Assembly: GCF_014205335.1 (NCBI RefSeq)
Contig: NZ_JACHNH010000001.1
Span: 992,001 to 1,056,000, forward strand
DNA from: Amorphoplanes digitatis
Lineage (GTDB): Bacteria > Actinomycetota > Actinomycetes > Mycobacteriales > Micromonosporaceae
Direction of reading: 5' to 3'
Length of the DNA: 64,000 nt
Made by a program: the position numbers and the translations under genes. Positions 15,813-25,643 of the stretch are shown in pieces; position 1 is the stretch's first letter, and each line of letters opens with the position of its first letter. A model generated the notes under the pieces. The model saw nothing but the letters and a program-made list of their open reading frames with translations, did not search any database and was not told the origin of the DNA.

Positions 15813-15838
15813 TGTGGACGGAGTGCGATTGTGGATAA
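15813..15838 (-). promoter_or_regulatory. DnaA box pair upstream of yraN
   Basis: On the minus strand, the exact consensus TTATCCACA (15830-15838) is followed 8 nt later by the near match CCGTCCACA (15813-15821). They lie 55-80 nt upstream of yraN and in the divergent region before the membrane protein gene. Function is inferred only from motif identity. Confidence 0.5.
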
Positions 15839-15913
15839 CCACAGGGTGACTGAGGCATGTGATACGGCATCAGCGGTGGCATCCGGCCCTCGCGTCACCT
15901 ACGGTGCAAAATC

Positions 15914-16606
15914 GTGGAAGGACATCGCCGGTACGCCGAAGAGCCGGAACCCAGCTGGTACACGGGGCAGCGACCGCCCGACGCCGCGGAGGCCAACCCC
16001 TACGACTCGGGCGTCTACGAGCGCCCCAGCAGCGCGTACCGGCTCCCGGAGCAGCGGCCCGGATACGGGACCGCCGACCCGGCGACGACGTCGGGCAGCC
16101 ACGCCCTGTCGTCCTCCGACACGGGCTCGATCCGGCTACCGGTGCGCGGGCCCGAGTACCCGGCCGTGCGGCCGAGCGGCGCCACCGAGCCTCCGCCGGC
16201 CACCATGTACGGCTCGGGTGCGGTGCCGGACAGCCCGCCCGCGGCGGCCTACAACGAGCCGACCAGCATGGTGCCGATGACCGGCGGCCCCGGCCGCCCG
16301 GCGCCGGCGGAGAGCGTCTACGGCTCGCGCCGCCCGGTTTCCGCCCTGGTGCTCGCGGTGATCGTCGCCGTCCTGTCGGTGCCCGCCGTCATGTTGCTCA
16401 TGCGGGCGACGTTCGTCGACGAGCCGACCGCCCGGGGCGTCGTGCCCGCGGTGCTGCTGACCCTCGGCCTGCCGCTCACCGGCATCGGCCTCTACGCGCT
16501 GGCCGGCGGCCGGACGGCCGGCCGCGACGCCTGGCTGCGACCGCCGATCGCCTACCTGCCGGTCGGCCTGATCCTGCTCCTGGCCGCCGGTCTGAGCGTG
16601 GCCTGA
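15914..16606 (+). CDS. Proline-rich protein with three C-terminal membrane segments
   Basis: A 230-aa protein starting at GTG 15914. Residues 1-140 are hydrophilic, rich in Pro, Tyr and Ser and probably cytoplasmic and disordered. Three hydrophobic segments follow (about 143-163 VSALVLAVIVAVLSVPAVML, 175-195 and 208-229). I do not recognise a family. Similar low-complexity-plus-membrane proteins are common in Micromonosporaceae. It stands alone between yraN and rpsB. Confidence 0.72.
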   Translation: MEGHRRYAEEPEPSWYTGQRPPDAAEANPYDSGVYERPSSAYRLPEQRPGYGTADPATTSGSHALSSSDTGSIRLPVRGPEYPAVRPSGATEPPPATMYGSGAVPDSPPAAAYNEPTSMVPMTGGPGRPAPAESVYGSRRPVSALVLAVIVAVLSVPAVMLLMRATFVDEPTARGVVPAVLLTLGLPLTGIGLYALAGGRTAGRDAWLRPPIAYLPVGLILLLAAGLSVA

Positions 16607-16883
16607 GCCCTCGCGGGGGCCCCGGTCGGCCGACCAAAGCCCCGGCAGCAGGCCGTGCGCCGAGCGGCGTATGCTTGTCAACGGCGACCGCCCTGTGCGG
16701 TCGACCTCGCGCGCCCTCTGCACGAGCCCGTCGGGCCGGTTCAGCCGGTTTGACAACGAGCCGTCAGCGACGGCCTTCCCTGGTCCCGATCTTCTTCGGG
16801 CGCCATCAGGGCCGGCGACCGGGCGCCAGGACGCCCACCGCCGGTGAGCGTGACAACCAGGGAAAAACAGGGAGCAATTCACC

Positions 16884-17762
16884 ATGGCCGTCGTGACCAT
16901 GCGTCAGCTGCTGGAGAGCGGTGTCCACTTCGGGCACCAGACCCGGCGCTGGAACCCGAAGATGAAGCGCTTCATCTTCACCGAGCGCAACGGTATCTAC
17001 ATCATCGACCTGCGCCAGACCCTCGACTACATCGAGAAGGCCTACGCGTACGTCCGCGACACCGTCGCCGAGGGTGGCCACATCCTCTTCGTCGGCACCA
17101 AGAAGCAGGCCCAGGAGGCGATCGCCGAGCAGGCGACCCGCGTCGGCCAGCCGTACGTCAACCACCGCTGGCTGGGCGGCATGCTCACCAACTTCCAGAC
17201 GGTGTACAAGCGGCTCCAGCGCATGAAGGAGCTCGAGGCGATCGGTGACCTCACCGGCACCGCCGCCGGCTACACCAAGAAGGAGACCCTTCAGCTGTTC
17301 CGTGAGCAGACCAAGCTCACCAAGACCCTCGGTGGTCTGCGGGACATGACGAAGGTGCCGTCGGCGATCTGGGTCGTCGACACCAAGAAGGAGCACATCG
17401 CGGTCGACGAGGCTCGCAAGCTGGGCATTCCGGTCATCGCGGTGCTGGACACCAACTGTGACCCGGACGAGGTCGACTTCCCGATCCCGGGCAACGACGA
17501 CGCGATCCGCTCGGCCGAGCTGCTGACCAAGGTCATCGCGGCCGCCGTCGCGGACGGTCTGATCAAGCGCTCCGGCCGCAACCGCGGCAACGCCGACGAC
17601 AAGCCCGAGCCGGGCACCGTCGCCGCCGGCGAGCCGCTGCCCGAGTGGGAGCGCGACCTCTACGAGGGCGCCGACAAGAAGGCCGCCGACGCCGAGCCCG
17701 CCGCCGAGGCCGCCGAGCCCGCCGCTCCGGCTGCCGAGCCGGTCGCTGCCGCCGCGGAGTAA
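16884..17762 (+). CDS. rpsB: 30S ribosomal protein S2
   Basis: A 292-aa S2 protein. It begins [20 protein letters not shown] (family signature) and includes [25 protein letters not shown] and the second signature region [20 protein letters not shown]. The last ~45 residues form an Ala/Glu/Pro tail typical of actinobacteria. GGGAG lies 9 nt before the ATG. Upstream, 16607-16883 is a noncoding stretch likely holding the promoter and leader of the rpsB-tsf transcript, in which no clear structure was identified. Confidence 0.97.
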   Translation: MAVVTMRQLLESGVHFGHQTRRWNPKMKRFIFTERNGIYIIDLRQTLDYIEKAYAYVRDTVAEGGHILFVGTKKQAQEAIAEQATRVGQPYVNHRWLGGMLTNFQTVYKRLQRMKELEAIGDLTGTAAGYTKKETLQLFREQTKLTKTLGGLRDMTKVPSAIWVVDTKKEHIAVDEARKLGIPVIAVLDTNCDPDEVDFPIPGNDDAIRSAELLTKVIAAAVADGLIKRSGRNRGNADDKPEPGTVAAGEPLPEWERDLYEGADKKAADAEPAAEAAEPAAPAAEPVAAAAE

Positions 17763-17840
17763 TTCCTGAGGAAGCCGGTCGCCTGAAGAAGGCGGCCGGC
17801 ACCCTCCCGATACCGGACCTCAAAGCATCGAGAGAGAGTC

Positions 17841-18671
17841 ATGGCCAACTACACCGCCGCGGACGTGAAGAAGCTCCGCGACCTCACCGGCGCCGGCATG
17901 ATGGACTGCAAGAAGGCGCTCGAAGAGTCGGACGGTGAGTTCGACAAGGCCGTCGAGTTCCTGCGCATCAAGGGCGTCAAGGACGTCGGCAAGCGGGCCG
18001 GCCGTACGGCCGCCAACGGCATCGTCAGCCACTCCGGCAGCGCGCTGCTCGAGCTGAACTGCGAGACCGACTTCGTCGCCAAGACCCCGGACTTCGTCGC
18101 GCTGGCGCAGACGCTGGTCGAGCACGGCGAGCAGAACAAGCTCGCCGACGCCGCCGCGATCTCCGCGTCCACGCTCGCCGACGGCCGCTCGGTCGCCGAC
18201 CTGGTGCAGGAGTTCTCGGCCAAGATCGGCGAGAAGATCGTCATCAACCGGTTCGCCCAGCTCGACGGCAACGTCGCGGTCTACCTGCACCGCAAGGCGC
18301 AGGACCTGCCGCCGCAGGTCGGCGTCCTGGTGCAGTTCACCGGCAAGACCGACGAGGCCGGCGCCGACGACGCCCGCGCGGTCGGCATGCAGATCACCGC
18401 CATGCGGCCGAAGTTCCTCACCCGCGAGGAGGTGCCCGCCGAGACCGTTGCGGCGGAGCGCCGCATCGCCGAGGAGACGGCGCGCGAGGAGGGCAAGCCC
18501 GAGCAGGCTCTGCCCAAGATCGTCGAGGGTCGGGTGAACTCCTTCTTCAAGGACTTCGTCCTGCTGGAGCAGGCCTCGGTCACCGACAACAAGAAGACGG
18601 TCAAGCAGGTGACCGCCGAATCCGGCATCGAGGTCACCCGCTTCGTCCGCTTCGAGGTCGGCCAGGAGTAA
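17841..18671 (+). CDS. tsf: Translation elongation factor Ts
   Basis: EF-Ts recycles EF-Tu by GDP/GTP exchange. The 276-aa protein starts [20 protein letters not shown] and continues with the TDFV-containing core [16 protein letters not shown]. It has the two-subdomain core of the long form and ends [20 protein letters not shown] precedes the ATG. It is 78 nt after rpsB and part of the same transcript. Confidence 0.97.
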   Translation: MANYTAADVKKLRDLTGAGMMDCKKALEESDGEFDKAVEFLRIKGVKDVGKRAGRTAANGIVSHSGSALLELNCETDFVAKTPDFVALAQTLVEHGEQNKLADAAAISASTLADGRSVADLVQEFSAKIGEKIVINRFAQLDGNVAVYLHRKAQDLPPQVGVLVQFTGKTDEAGADDARAVGMQITAMRPKFLTREEVPAETVAAERRIAEETAREEGKPEQALPKIVEGRVNSFFKDFVLLEQASVTDNKKTVKQVTAESGIEVTRFVRFEVGQE

Positions 18672-18693
18672 TCCAGGCACCAGCGCACTGCGC

Positions 18694-18729
18694 GGGAGGC
18701 CGGGACGCGAGACAAGCGCCCGGCCTCCC
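18694..18729 (+). terminator. Hairpin between tsf and pyrH
   Basis: A perfect 11-bp stem (GGGAGGCCGGG at 18694-18704, complement at 18719-18729) with a 14-nt loop lies 22 nt after the tsf stop. It lacks a T-run, consistent with actinobacterial terminators. It probably ends or attenuates the rpsB-tsf mRNA before pyrH. Confidence 0.65.
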
Positions 18730-18773
18730 CGTCACATAAGGTCTCGGGTTAGTGAAGGAAAGGGCGGACCGGC

Positions 18774-19538
18774 ATGACGATGGTGACCGAGCAGACTGTC
18801 GTGGTCGATGAGGTTGCGGCGCCACGTTCCGAGCGGCCCCGGCGGGTCGTGCTGAAGCTCTCCGGTGAGGTCTTCGGCGGCGGTGCGGTGGGCGTCGACC
18901 CCGACGTGGTGCAGGGCCTCGCCCGGCAGATCGCCACGGCCACCCGGCGCGGCGTGCAGATCGCCGTTGTCGTCGGTGGCGGCAACTTCTTCCGCGGCGC
19001 CGAGCTGCAGAAGCGCGGCATGGACCGCAACCGGGCCGACTACATGGGCATGCTCGGCACGGTCATGAACTGCCTCGCCCTGCAGGACTTCCTCGAGAAG
19101 GAGGGCATCGAGACGCGGGTGCAGACCGCGATCACGATGGCCCAGGTCGCGGAGCCGTACATCCCGCTGCGCGCCATCCGGCACCTCGAGAAGGGCCGCG
19201 TCGTCATCTTCGGCGCCGGCGCCGGCATGCCGTACTTCTCCACGGACACGGTCACCGCGCAGCGGGCCCTGGAGATTCACGCCGACCTGGTACTGATGAG
19301 CAAGAACGGCGTCGACGGGGTCTACACTGCCGATCCGCGCACCGATCCGGACGCGCGCAAGATCGACCACATCACCTTCGCGAGCGTGCTCCAGCAGGGC
19401 CTGCGGGTGGCCGACCAGGCCGCGTTCAGCCTCTGCGAGGAGAATGGCCTGCCGATGCTGGTCTTCGGTGCGCAGGGCGACGACACGATCGTCCGTGCCG
19501 TCAGCGGTGAGAAGATCGGCACCCTGATCACCACGTGA
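18774..19538 (+). CDS. pyrH: UMP kinase
   Basis: PyrH phosphorylates UMP to UDP in pyrimidine nucleotide synthesis. The 254-aa protein has the amino-acid-kinase fold: [14 protein letters not shown] (phosphate loop), [14 protein letters not shown], the nucleotide part [20 protein letters not shown] and the catalytic [14 protein letters not shown]. About 20 residues precede the fold; ATG 18780 is an alternative start. It follows tsf as usual. Confidence 0.96.
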   Translation: MTMVTEQTVVVDEVAAPRSERPRRVVLKLSGEVFGGGAVGVDPDVVQGLARQIATATRRGVQIAVVVGGGNFFRGAELQKRGMDRNRADYMGMLGTVMNCLALQDFLEKEGIETRVQTAITMAQVAEPYIPLRAIRHLEKGRVVIFGAGAGMPYFSTDTVTAQRALEIHADLVLMSKNGVDGVYTADPRTDPDARKIDHITFASVLQQGLRVADQAAFSLCEENGLPMLVFGAQGDDTIVRAVSGEKIGTLITT

Positions 19539-19593
19539 TCCGCTCCACCCACATTTTCTACGACGACCAGAAGGATCAAGGAGGCGGACAGCG

Positions 19594-20151
19594 GTGATCG
19601 ACGAGACCCTCTTCGAGGCCGAAGAGAAGATGGAGAGCGCGGTCGAGCACGCCAAGGAGGAGTTCGCCGCGATCCGTACGGGACGTGCCACGCCGGCGAT
19701 GTTCTCCAAGATCGTCGTCGACTACTACGGCGCTCCGACCCCGGTGACCCAGATGGCGTCCGTCGGCGTGCCGGAGCCCCGCATGGTGATCGTCAAGCCC
19801 TACGACGCGACGCAGCTCGGCCCGATCGAGCGCGCCATCCGCGACTCGGACCTCGGCGTCAACCCCAACAACGAGGGCACGCAGCTGCGTATCCACCTCC
19901 CGCAGATGACGGAGGAGCGGCGCCGCGAAATGATCAAGGTGGCGCGGACCAAGGCCGAGGAGGGCCGCGTCGCGATCCGCAACGTGCGCCGCAAGGCCAA
20001 GGAGCAGCTCGACCGCTTCGTCAAGGACGGTGAGGCCGGCGAGGACGACGGCCGCCGCGCCGAGAAGGAGCTCGACGACGTCACACACCGGTACGTCACG
20101 GTGGTCGACGAGCTGGTCAAGAACAAGGAAGCTGAGCTGCTCGAGGTCTGA
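19594..20151 (+). CDS. frr: Ribosome recycling factor
   Basis: RRF splits post-termination ribosomes with EF-G. This 185-aa protein has typical RRF blocks: [41 protein letters not shown] and the helix [20 protein letters not shown]. The GTG start has AAGGAGG 11 nt upstream. Its stop overlaps the cdsA start (TGATG). Confidence 0.97.
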   Translation: MIDETLFEAEEKMESAVEHAKEEFAAIRTGRATPAMFSKIVVDYYGAPTPVTQMASVGVPEPRMVIVKPYDATQLGPIERAIRDSDLGVNPNNEGTQLRIHLPQMTEERRREMIKVARTKAEEGRVAIRNVRRKAKEQLDRFVKDGEAGEDDGRRAEKELDDVTHRYVTVVDELVKNKEAELLEV

Positions 20152-21293
20152 TGTCGTACCTCGAGCCCCGCGGTGGGCAACACCCTTCCGGCGGCCGGGC
20201 GCCCGGGCAATCCGGCGCCCCGGCCCCGTATGTCTCCGGCGTGCCCGCCGAGGAGCCCGACCCCTACGCGGCCTACCGGCGCCGGGAGGAGGCGCAGCGG
20301 GCGACCGAGACCGGTCCGAACTGGGACGCGTTCGCGCCCGGCCCGCCGCAGCCGTCCGGGCCGCCCTGGGCCGCACCCACCGCCGCCACCTCGACCTCAC
20401 AGGCGGAGTGGGAGTTGACTGAGGCAGAACGCCCCCGCGGGCCGGGCCGGCGCCGGGCCGGGCGCGACGGCAAGCCACCGGCCGGCCGCGCGGGCCGCAA
20501 CCTGCCCGCCGCGATCGGGGTCGGCACCGGCCTGGTCCTGATCGTCCTGGCCTCGCTGTTCCTCTGGAAGCCTGCCTTCCTCGGCGTGATCGCCCTGGCC
20601 ACGTGCGGTGGCATCTGGGAGATGGCGCGGGCGCTGCGCACCACCGGCGCCCGGCCGCCGCTGATCCCGCTGCTCGCCGGCGGCCTGCTGATGACGGGCG
20701 TGGCCTGGTACGGCAGCACCGACGCCCTCGAGCTCGGCCTGCTGGTCACGGTCCTCGCCGCGGTCCTGTGGCGCCTGGCCGACGGCGTCGCCGACCTGAA
20801 ACGGGACGTGGCGGCCGCCGCCCTGATCGCCGTCTACGTGCCGTTCCTGCTGAGCTTCGGCGTGCTGCTGGCGCGGCCAGAGGACGGCCCCGAGCGGGTG
20901 TTCATCGCGCTGCTCGCCGTGGTGTTCTCCGACACCGGCGGCTACGCGGCCGGCGTCTTCCTCGGTAAACACCCGATGGCGCCGACGATCAGCCCGAAGA
21001 AGTCCTGGGAGGGCTTCGGCGGCTCGGTCGTCGCCTCGGCCGTCGGCAGTTCGGTGCTCGCGTACCTCCTGCTCGACGTGCCGTTCTACTGGGGTCTACT
21101 GTTCGGCGCGGCGATCTCGGTCGTGGCCGTGCTGGGCGACCTGGCCGAGTCGATGCTCAAGCGCGACATCGGCATCAAGGACATGAGCAACCTGCTGCCC
21201 GGGCACGGCGGGCTGATGGACCGGCTCGATTCGATCCTCTTCGCGGTGCCGACGGCGTTCCTGCTGCTCTCGCTCATCGCGCCGCCGGGGTAG
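20151..21293 (+). CDS. cdsA: Phosphatidate cytidylyltransferase
   Basis: CdsA makes CDP-diacylglycerol, the branch point of phospholipid synthesis. Residues 1-115 form a Pro/Gly-rich cytoplasmic extension; then come about eight membrane segments and the family signature near the C-terminus, [11 protein letters not shown], together with [18 protein letters not shown] and [13 protein letters not shown]. The 380-aa length exceeds the E. coli enzyme because of the extension, common in actinomycetes. One-base overlap with frr suggests coupling. Confidence 0.95.
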   Translation: MSYLEPRGGQHPSGGRAPGQSGAPAPYVSGVPAEEPDPYAAYRRREEAQRATETGPNWDAFAPGPPQPSGPPWAAPTAATSTSQAEWELTEAERPRGPGRRRAGRDGKPPAGRAGRNLPAAIGVGTGLVLIVLASLFLWKPAFLGVIALATCGGIWEMARALRTTGARPPLIPLLAGGLLMTGVAWYGSTDALELGLLVTVLAAVLWRLADGVADLKRDVAAAALIAVYVPFLLSFGVLLARPEDGPERVFIALLAVVFSDTGGYAAGVFLGKHPMAPTISPKKSWEGFGGSVVASAVGSSVLAYLLLDVPFYWGLLFGAAISVVAVLGDLAESMLKRDIGIKDMSNLLPGHGGLMDRLDSILFAVPTAFLLLSLIAPPG

Positions 21294-21327
21294 GCATGCG
21301 CGCGCGACGTGGGAGACTGGAGAAGCC

Positions 21328-22506
21328 ATGACGATTCTTCCGCTCATCCCGACCAGCCCGGACACCCCCGACGCGGTGGTCACCCGCAGCCGCCCCGCGA
21401 TGCCCCCACGCCATCTCGCGGACCTGGACCTGGCGGGCCGCCGCGCGGCCGTCACCGGCCTCGGCGAGCCCGCGTTCCGGGCCAAGCAGCTCTCCACCCA
21501 CTATTTCGGGCGGCTGGTGCGCGACCCCGCCGAGATGACGGACCTGCCGGCCGCGTCGCGCGCCAAGCTCACCGACGACCTGCTGCCCACGCTGCTCACC
21601 CCGCAGCGCGAGATGGCCTGCGACGACGGTGCCACGCGTAAGACGCTGTGGCGGTTGCACGACAACGCGATGGTCGAGAGCGTCCTGATGGGCTATCCCG
21701 ACCGCATCACCGCGTGCGTGTCCAGCCAGGCGGGCTGCGGCATGGCCTGCCCGTTCTGCGCGACCGGCCAGGCCGGGCTCACCCGCAACCTCTCGACCGC
21801 CGAGATCGTCGACCAGGTCGTCTATCTCGCCGGCGTCGCCGCCTCGGGCGCGGTCACCGGCTCGCCGCCGCGGCTGTCCCGGGTCGTGTTCATGGGCATG
21901 GGCGAGCCGCTGGCCAACTACCCCCGGGTGATCCAGGCCGTGCGCCGCCTGGTCGCACCCGCACCAGAGGGACTGGGCCTCTCACAACGGCATATCACCG
22001 TCTCCACCGTGGGTCTCGTACCGGCGATGCGACGATTGATCGCCGAAGAGCTGTCCGTGACCCTTGCGCTGTCACTGCACGCCCCTGATGATGATCTGCG
22101 CGATGAGCTAGTGCCCGTCAACCAGCGTTGGAAGGTGGCCGAGGTGCTCGATGCCGCGTTCGACTACGCGGCGCAGACCGGTCGTCGGATCTCCATCGAA
22201 TACGCCCTGATCAGGGACGTAAACGATCAGCCCTGGCGTGCCGACCTGCTCGGCAGGCTGTTGCACGGCAAGCTGGCGCATGTGAATCTCATCCCACTCA
22301 ACCCGACGCCGGGTAGCAGGTGGGACGCCAGCCCCAAGCCGGTCGAGCGGGAGTTCGTCCGCCGGCTGCGCGAGGCGGGAGTGGCGACGACCGTCCGGGA
22401 CACCCGCGGGCGGGAGATCGACGGTGCGTGCGGCCAATTGGCCGCGAGTGAGCTGACGGTGGTGGACGCTGGGGGCGCCACCGCCGACGCGGAGGTGGAA
22501 CGATGA
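21328..22506 (+). CDS. rlmN: 23S rRNA (A2503-C2)/tRNA (A37-C2) methyltransferase RlmN
   Basis: A 392-aa radical-SAM enzyme that methylates A2503 of 23S rRNA and A37 of some tRNAs. The 4Fe-4S motif CxxxCxxC is in [29 protein letters not shown] follows, and the reactive Cys pair includes the one in DGACGQL near residue 370. Start ATG 21328 has GGAG upstream. It is 34 nt after cdsA. Confidence 0.96.
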   Translation: MTILPLIPTSPDTPDAVVTRSRPAMPPRHLADLDLAGRRAAVTGLGEPAFRAKQLSTHYFGRLVRDPAEMTDLPAASRAKLTDDLLPTLLTPQREMACDDGATRKTLWRLHDNAMVESVLMGYPDRITACVSSQAGCGMACPFCATGQAGLTRNLSTAEIVDQVVYLAGVAASGAVTGSPPRLSRVVFMGMGEPLANYPRVIQAVRRLVAPAPEGLGLSQRHITVSTVGLVPAMRRLIAEELSVTLALSLHAPDDDLRDELVPVNQRWKVAEVLDAAFDYAAQTGRRISIEYALIRDVNDQPWRADLLGRLLHGKLAHVNLIPLNPTPGSRWDASPKPVEREFVRRLREAGVATTVRDTRGREIDGACGQLAASELTVVDAGGATADAEVER

Positions 22507-22546
22507 CGGGGCTGAAGTCCCTGCGGACGCTGATTTGGGAGACGTT

Positions 22547-23551
22547 GTGACGAGTCAGGGACAGCGTTTCCGGCGGCGCGCGCTGCGCCGCGGTTACAAG
22601 GTCGACGAGGTCGACGCTTTCCTGGACCGGGTCGAGGCGACCCTGGCCGGCGAGCAGTCCGGCGCTCCCGTCGGTGCCCAGGAGGTGCACGACGTGGTGT
22701 TCCGCGTGCGCTTCGGCGGCTACGACGAGTGGCAGGTCGACCTGCACCTGGACCGGGTGGAGCGCCAGCTGGCCGAGTTCGAGGACCGTGGCGGGCGCGG
22801 CCCCGACGCCCGGATGACCCCGGACCGGATGCAGCCGGAGCCGATGCGCGGCGGCATGCAGTCCGACCGGATGAGCCAGGCGCTGGGCCGCTCGGCCCCG
22901 CCCACCGAGCGCCTGCCCGCGCCGGTGCGCGACGATCGCCAGTTCGCCCGCGAGGACCCCTACGGGCGTGAGGACCAGTACGCCCGCGAGGACCCGTACG
23001 GTCGGCAGCAGCCGCAGTTGCCGCAGCGGCCCCAGATGCCCGCTCCGGACCCGTACGGCGGCCGCTATGAGGGCGGTGGCGGCTACGGTCAGCAGCAGCC
23101 TCAGCAGCAGCAGCCGGGGCCCTCCGGTTACGACACGGGCGCCTACGACGCGTTCGAGCCGGGACGGCACGGCAAGGCCGACATGACGGCCGAGATGCGG
23201 CTACCCGATCGCGACCGCGGCGGCTACGGCGGCCCGGCCCCGATGAGCGCGCCGCCGATGAGCGGACCGCCGATGGGTGGCCCGCCGATGGGCGGCAGCC
23301 CGGAGCTCTACCGGGTGGATCAGCTGCGCCGCACGTTCCAGCCGCGCCGCTTCGGCAGCGGTTACGACCCGGTGCAGGTCGACCGGTTGTTCGAGAGCAT
23401 CCTGCAGGCCATGACCGGCCGCGGCCCGATGCCGGTTCCGGAGAACGAGCTCGACACGCTGCAGTTCGGGCTGGTTCCCGGCGGTTACTTCGAGGCCGAG
23501 GTCGACGCCGCGCTGCGCGAGGTCAAGGACCTCCTGCTGCGCCGGCGCTGA
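22547..23551 (+). CDS. DivIVA-domain protein with Gln/Pro-rich linker
   Basis: A 334-aa protein with short DivIVA-like segments at both ends. The N-terminal part is RFRRRALRRGYKVDEVDAFL followed by YDEWQVDLHLDRVERQLAEF. The C-terminal part is RRFGSGYDPVQVDRLFESIL and ends EVDAALREVKDLLLRR. Residues 85-250 are low complexity with repeated EDPYGREDQY-type and MSGPPMGGPP-type units. DivIVA/Wag31 proteins mark cell poles in actinobacteria. GTG 22547 is chosen over TTG 22535 because GGGAG sits 7 nt before it. Confidence 0.8.
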   Translation: MTSQGQRFRRRALRRGYKVDEVDAFLDRVEATLAGEQSGAPVGAQEVHDVVFRVRFGGYDEWQVDLHLDRVERQLAEFEDRGGRGPDARMTPDRMQPEPMRGGMQSDRMSQALGRSAPPTERLPAPVRDDRQFAREDPYGREDQYAREDPYGRQQPQLPQRPQMPAPDPYGGRYEGGGGYGQQQPQQQQPGPSGYDTGAYDAFEPGRHGKADMTAEMRLPDRDRGGYGGPAPMSAPPMSGPPMGGPPMGGSPELYRVDQLRRTFQPRRFGSGYDPVQVDRLFESILQAMTGRGPMPVPENELDTLQFGLVPGGYFEAEVDAALREVKDLLLRRR

Positions 23552-23559
23552 GCACGTGA

Positions 23560-23593
23560 AAAGGCCCGCGCCCGTTGCCGGGTGCGGGCCTTT
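23560..23593. terminator. Bidirectional terminator between convergent genes
   Basis: A perfect 10-bp stem, AAAGGCCCGC (23560-23569) and GCGGGCCTTT (23584-23593), with a 14-nt loop and A/T edges on both sides. It lies between the converging DivIVA-domain and DUF2631 genes and can serve both strands. Confidence 0.85.
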
Positions 23594-23604
23594 CGCGTAC
23601 GCGG

Positions 23605-23832
23605 TTACTGGTCGTTGGGCTTGAGGCCGTTGCGGCGCAGCACCACATCGGCGACCACGGCGCCGACCAGCAGCAGGGCGGTGCCGATGAGCCAGATGTC
23701 CTCGGTGTTGCCCTCGTGGTTGCCCCAGAGCATCAGCAGCAGGATCACCGCGGTGCCCAGCGCGCCGATGCGGGCCCATTTGCGGTTGCCCGGCTTGAGC
23801 TGGTCGGGGGCGTAAACCGGCTCTTCTGCCAC
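23605..23832 (-). CDS. DUF2631 family small membrane protein
   Basis: A 75-aa protein with a short hydrophilic N-terminus (AEEPVYAPDQLKPGNRKWAR), two membrane segments (about residues 24-41 and 48-65) and a basic tail. This matches the actinobacterial DUF2631 family, often near dxr as here. Its role is unknown. GTG 23832 is chosen because AGGAGG lies 8 nt upstream; frames from ATG 23874 and 23907 would add an unconserved extension. Confidence 0.8.
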   Translation of the reverse strand: MAEEPVYAPDQLKPGNRKWARIGALGTAVILLLMLWGNHEGNTEDIWLIGTALLLVGAVVADVVLRRNGLKPNDQ

Positions 23833-23963
23833 GACTGGATCCTCCTGCGGCGACGGCGAGTACGACCCGATCATTTTGGCACGACGGCTCCGCGCGCGGC
23901 CCACCAACCCGGACCCGGTACCTTCGATCCCATCGGAACACTCCGGATCGAGGGAGCTAAACG

Positions 23964-25529
23964 GTGCGGATCACGGGCACTGGCCACGCCAGCATGCGGA
24001 TCGACACGGGCGCGGGCAGCATTCTGTGCGACCCGTGGGTCAACCCGGCGTATTTCGCGTCGTGGTTCCCGTTTCCGGACAATTCCCTGCTGGACTGGGA
24101 GACGCTCGGCGACGTCGACTACCTCTACGTGTCCCACCTGCACCGGGACCACTTCGACGCCGAGCACCTGAAGCGCTTCGTCAGCAAGAAGGCGACGGTG
24201 CTGCTGCCGGAGTATCCGACCAGCCAGCTCGAGGACGAGCTGCGTGAGCTCGGCTTCACCAGCTTCTTCAAGACCAGGAGCGACGAGGTCCACGAGCTCG
24301 ACGGCGGCCTCAAGGTGATGATCCAGGCCCTGATCAGCCCCACGGACGGCCCGATCGGCGACTCGTCGCTGTGGGTGGAGCACGACGGCGTACGGGTGCT
24401 GAACCAGAACGACGCCCGCCCCACGGACCTGACGACCTTCGCCGAGCTGGGCCACGTGCACGCGCACATGCTCCAGTTCTCCGGCGCGATCTGGTACCCG
24501 ATGGTCTACGAGCTGCCGCAGGCGGCCAAGACCGCGTTCGGCAAGCAGAAGCGCGACCGCCAGTTCGACCGCACCTGGCGCTACATCGACGACCTGAAGG
24601 CCGACCACGTCTTCCCGATCGCCGGCCCGCCGTGCTTCCTCGACGACGAGCTGTGGCAGTTCAACGACATCTTCGGCGACGAGGGCAACATCTTCCCGGA
24701 CCAGTCGGTCTTCATGAGCGAGTACGCGAAGGTCGGCGGCACCAACGGCGTGGTCCTGCTGCCGGGCAGCGTCACGGAGCTCACGACGTCGTCGATCGAG
24801 ACGAGCCACCCGACCGACGTCGACGGGTTCTTCGCGAACAAGAAGCAGCACCTCGAGGAGATGCGCGAGCGCAAGGCGCCGATCATCGCCGCCGAGAAGG
24901 CGTCCTGGCGGCACCCCGAGATCGACGTGCTTGGCGAGCTCAAGAAGCGCATCGAGCCGCTGCTGGAGGAGTCGATCTACCTGGCCAAGGGCGTCGGCGG
25001 GCCGGTCCGCTTCGACCTGGTCGGCTACGAGGGCGAGTCCATCGAGTCGATCGTCGTGGACTTCCCGGGCAAGCAGGTCCGCCCGTACGCCGACGAGAAG
25101 GTCCGCTACCGCTTCAAGACCCAGCGCGAGCTGATCGAGCACCTGATCTTCATCGACGAGGGCGACTGGGTGAACTCGCTGTTCCTGAGCTGCCGCTTCT
25201 CCGCGGCCCGGATCGGCCAGTACAACGAGTTCGTCTACGCGTTCTTCAAGTGCCTCTCCGAGGAGCGGCTCCAGTACGCCGAGGGCTGGTACGACGAGCA
25301 CGAGCGGTCGGTCGACGCGGAGGACATCGAGCTGGGCGGCTGGACGGTGCAGCGGCGCTGCCCGCACCTGAAGGCGGACCTGAGCCGGTTCGGCATCGTG
25401 GACGGCAACGTCCTGACCTGCCAGCTGCACGGCTGGAAGTTCGACCTGCCCAGCGGGAAGTGTCTCACCAGCGTCGGCCACAAGATCAGGGCCGAAAAGG
25501 CGAAGACCGAGCAGAACCCGGTGTCGTAG
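23964..25529 (+). CDS. MBL-fold hydrolase with C-terminal Rieske [2Fe-2S] domain
   Basis: A 521-aa two-domain protein. Residues 1-290 are a UlaG-like metallo-beta-lactamase fold with HxHxDH in YVSHLHRDHFDAEHL (about residue 57). Residues 455-500 have the Rieske ligands in RRCPHLKADLSRFG and CQLHGWKFDLPSGKCL (C-x-H ... C-x-x-H). The middle (300-450) is an alpha/beta region of unknown role. A related domain pairing is known in CMP-N-acetylneuraminate hydroxylase-type enzymes, but the real substrate here is unknown. Probably monocistronic. Confidence 0.85.
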   Translation: MRITGTGHASMRIDTGAGSILCDPWVNPAYFASWFPFPDNSLLDWETLGDVDYLYVSHLHRDHFDAEHLKRFVSKKATVLLPEYPTSQLEDELRELGFTSFFKTRSDEVHELDGGLKVMIQALISPTDGPIGDSSLWVEHDGVRVLNQNDARPTDLTTFAELGHVHAHMLQFSGAIWYPMVYELPQAAKTAFGKQKRDRQFDRTWRYIDDLKADHVFPIAGPPCFLDDELWQFNDIFGDEGNIFPDQSVFMSEYAKVGGTNGVVLLPGSVTELTTSSIETSHPTDVDGFFANKKQHLEEMRERKAPIIAAEKASWRHPEIDVLGELKKRIEPLLEESIYLAKGVGGPVRFDLVGYEGESIESIVVDFPGKQVRPYADEKVRYRFKTQRELIEHLIFIDEGDWVNSLFLSCRFSAARIGQYNEFVYAFFKCLSEERLQYAEGWYDEHERSVDAEDIELGGWTVQRRCPHLKADLSRFGIVDGNVLTCQLHGWKFDLPSGKCLTSVGHKIRAEKAKTEQNPVS

Positions 25530-25643
25530 CGGGGTGGTGGGTACGGACCGTCGCTTACGCCGAGGGCCCGGCCGAGGCGAGCAGGGCGCTGGCGCGCCCA
25601 GACCGCTCACCCCGACCGGGCGACCTGAGTAAGTGGTTGCGAC

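Noticed and set aside
16607-16883. A defined promoter or riboswitch before rpsB
   Set aside because: TTGACA occurs at 16749 but without a -10 at proper distance, and no known leader fold was recognised.
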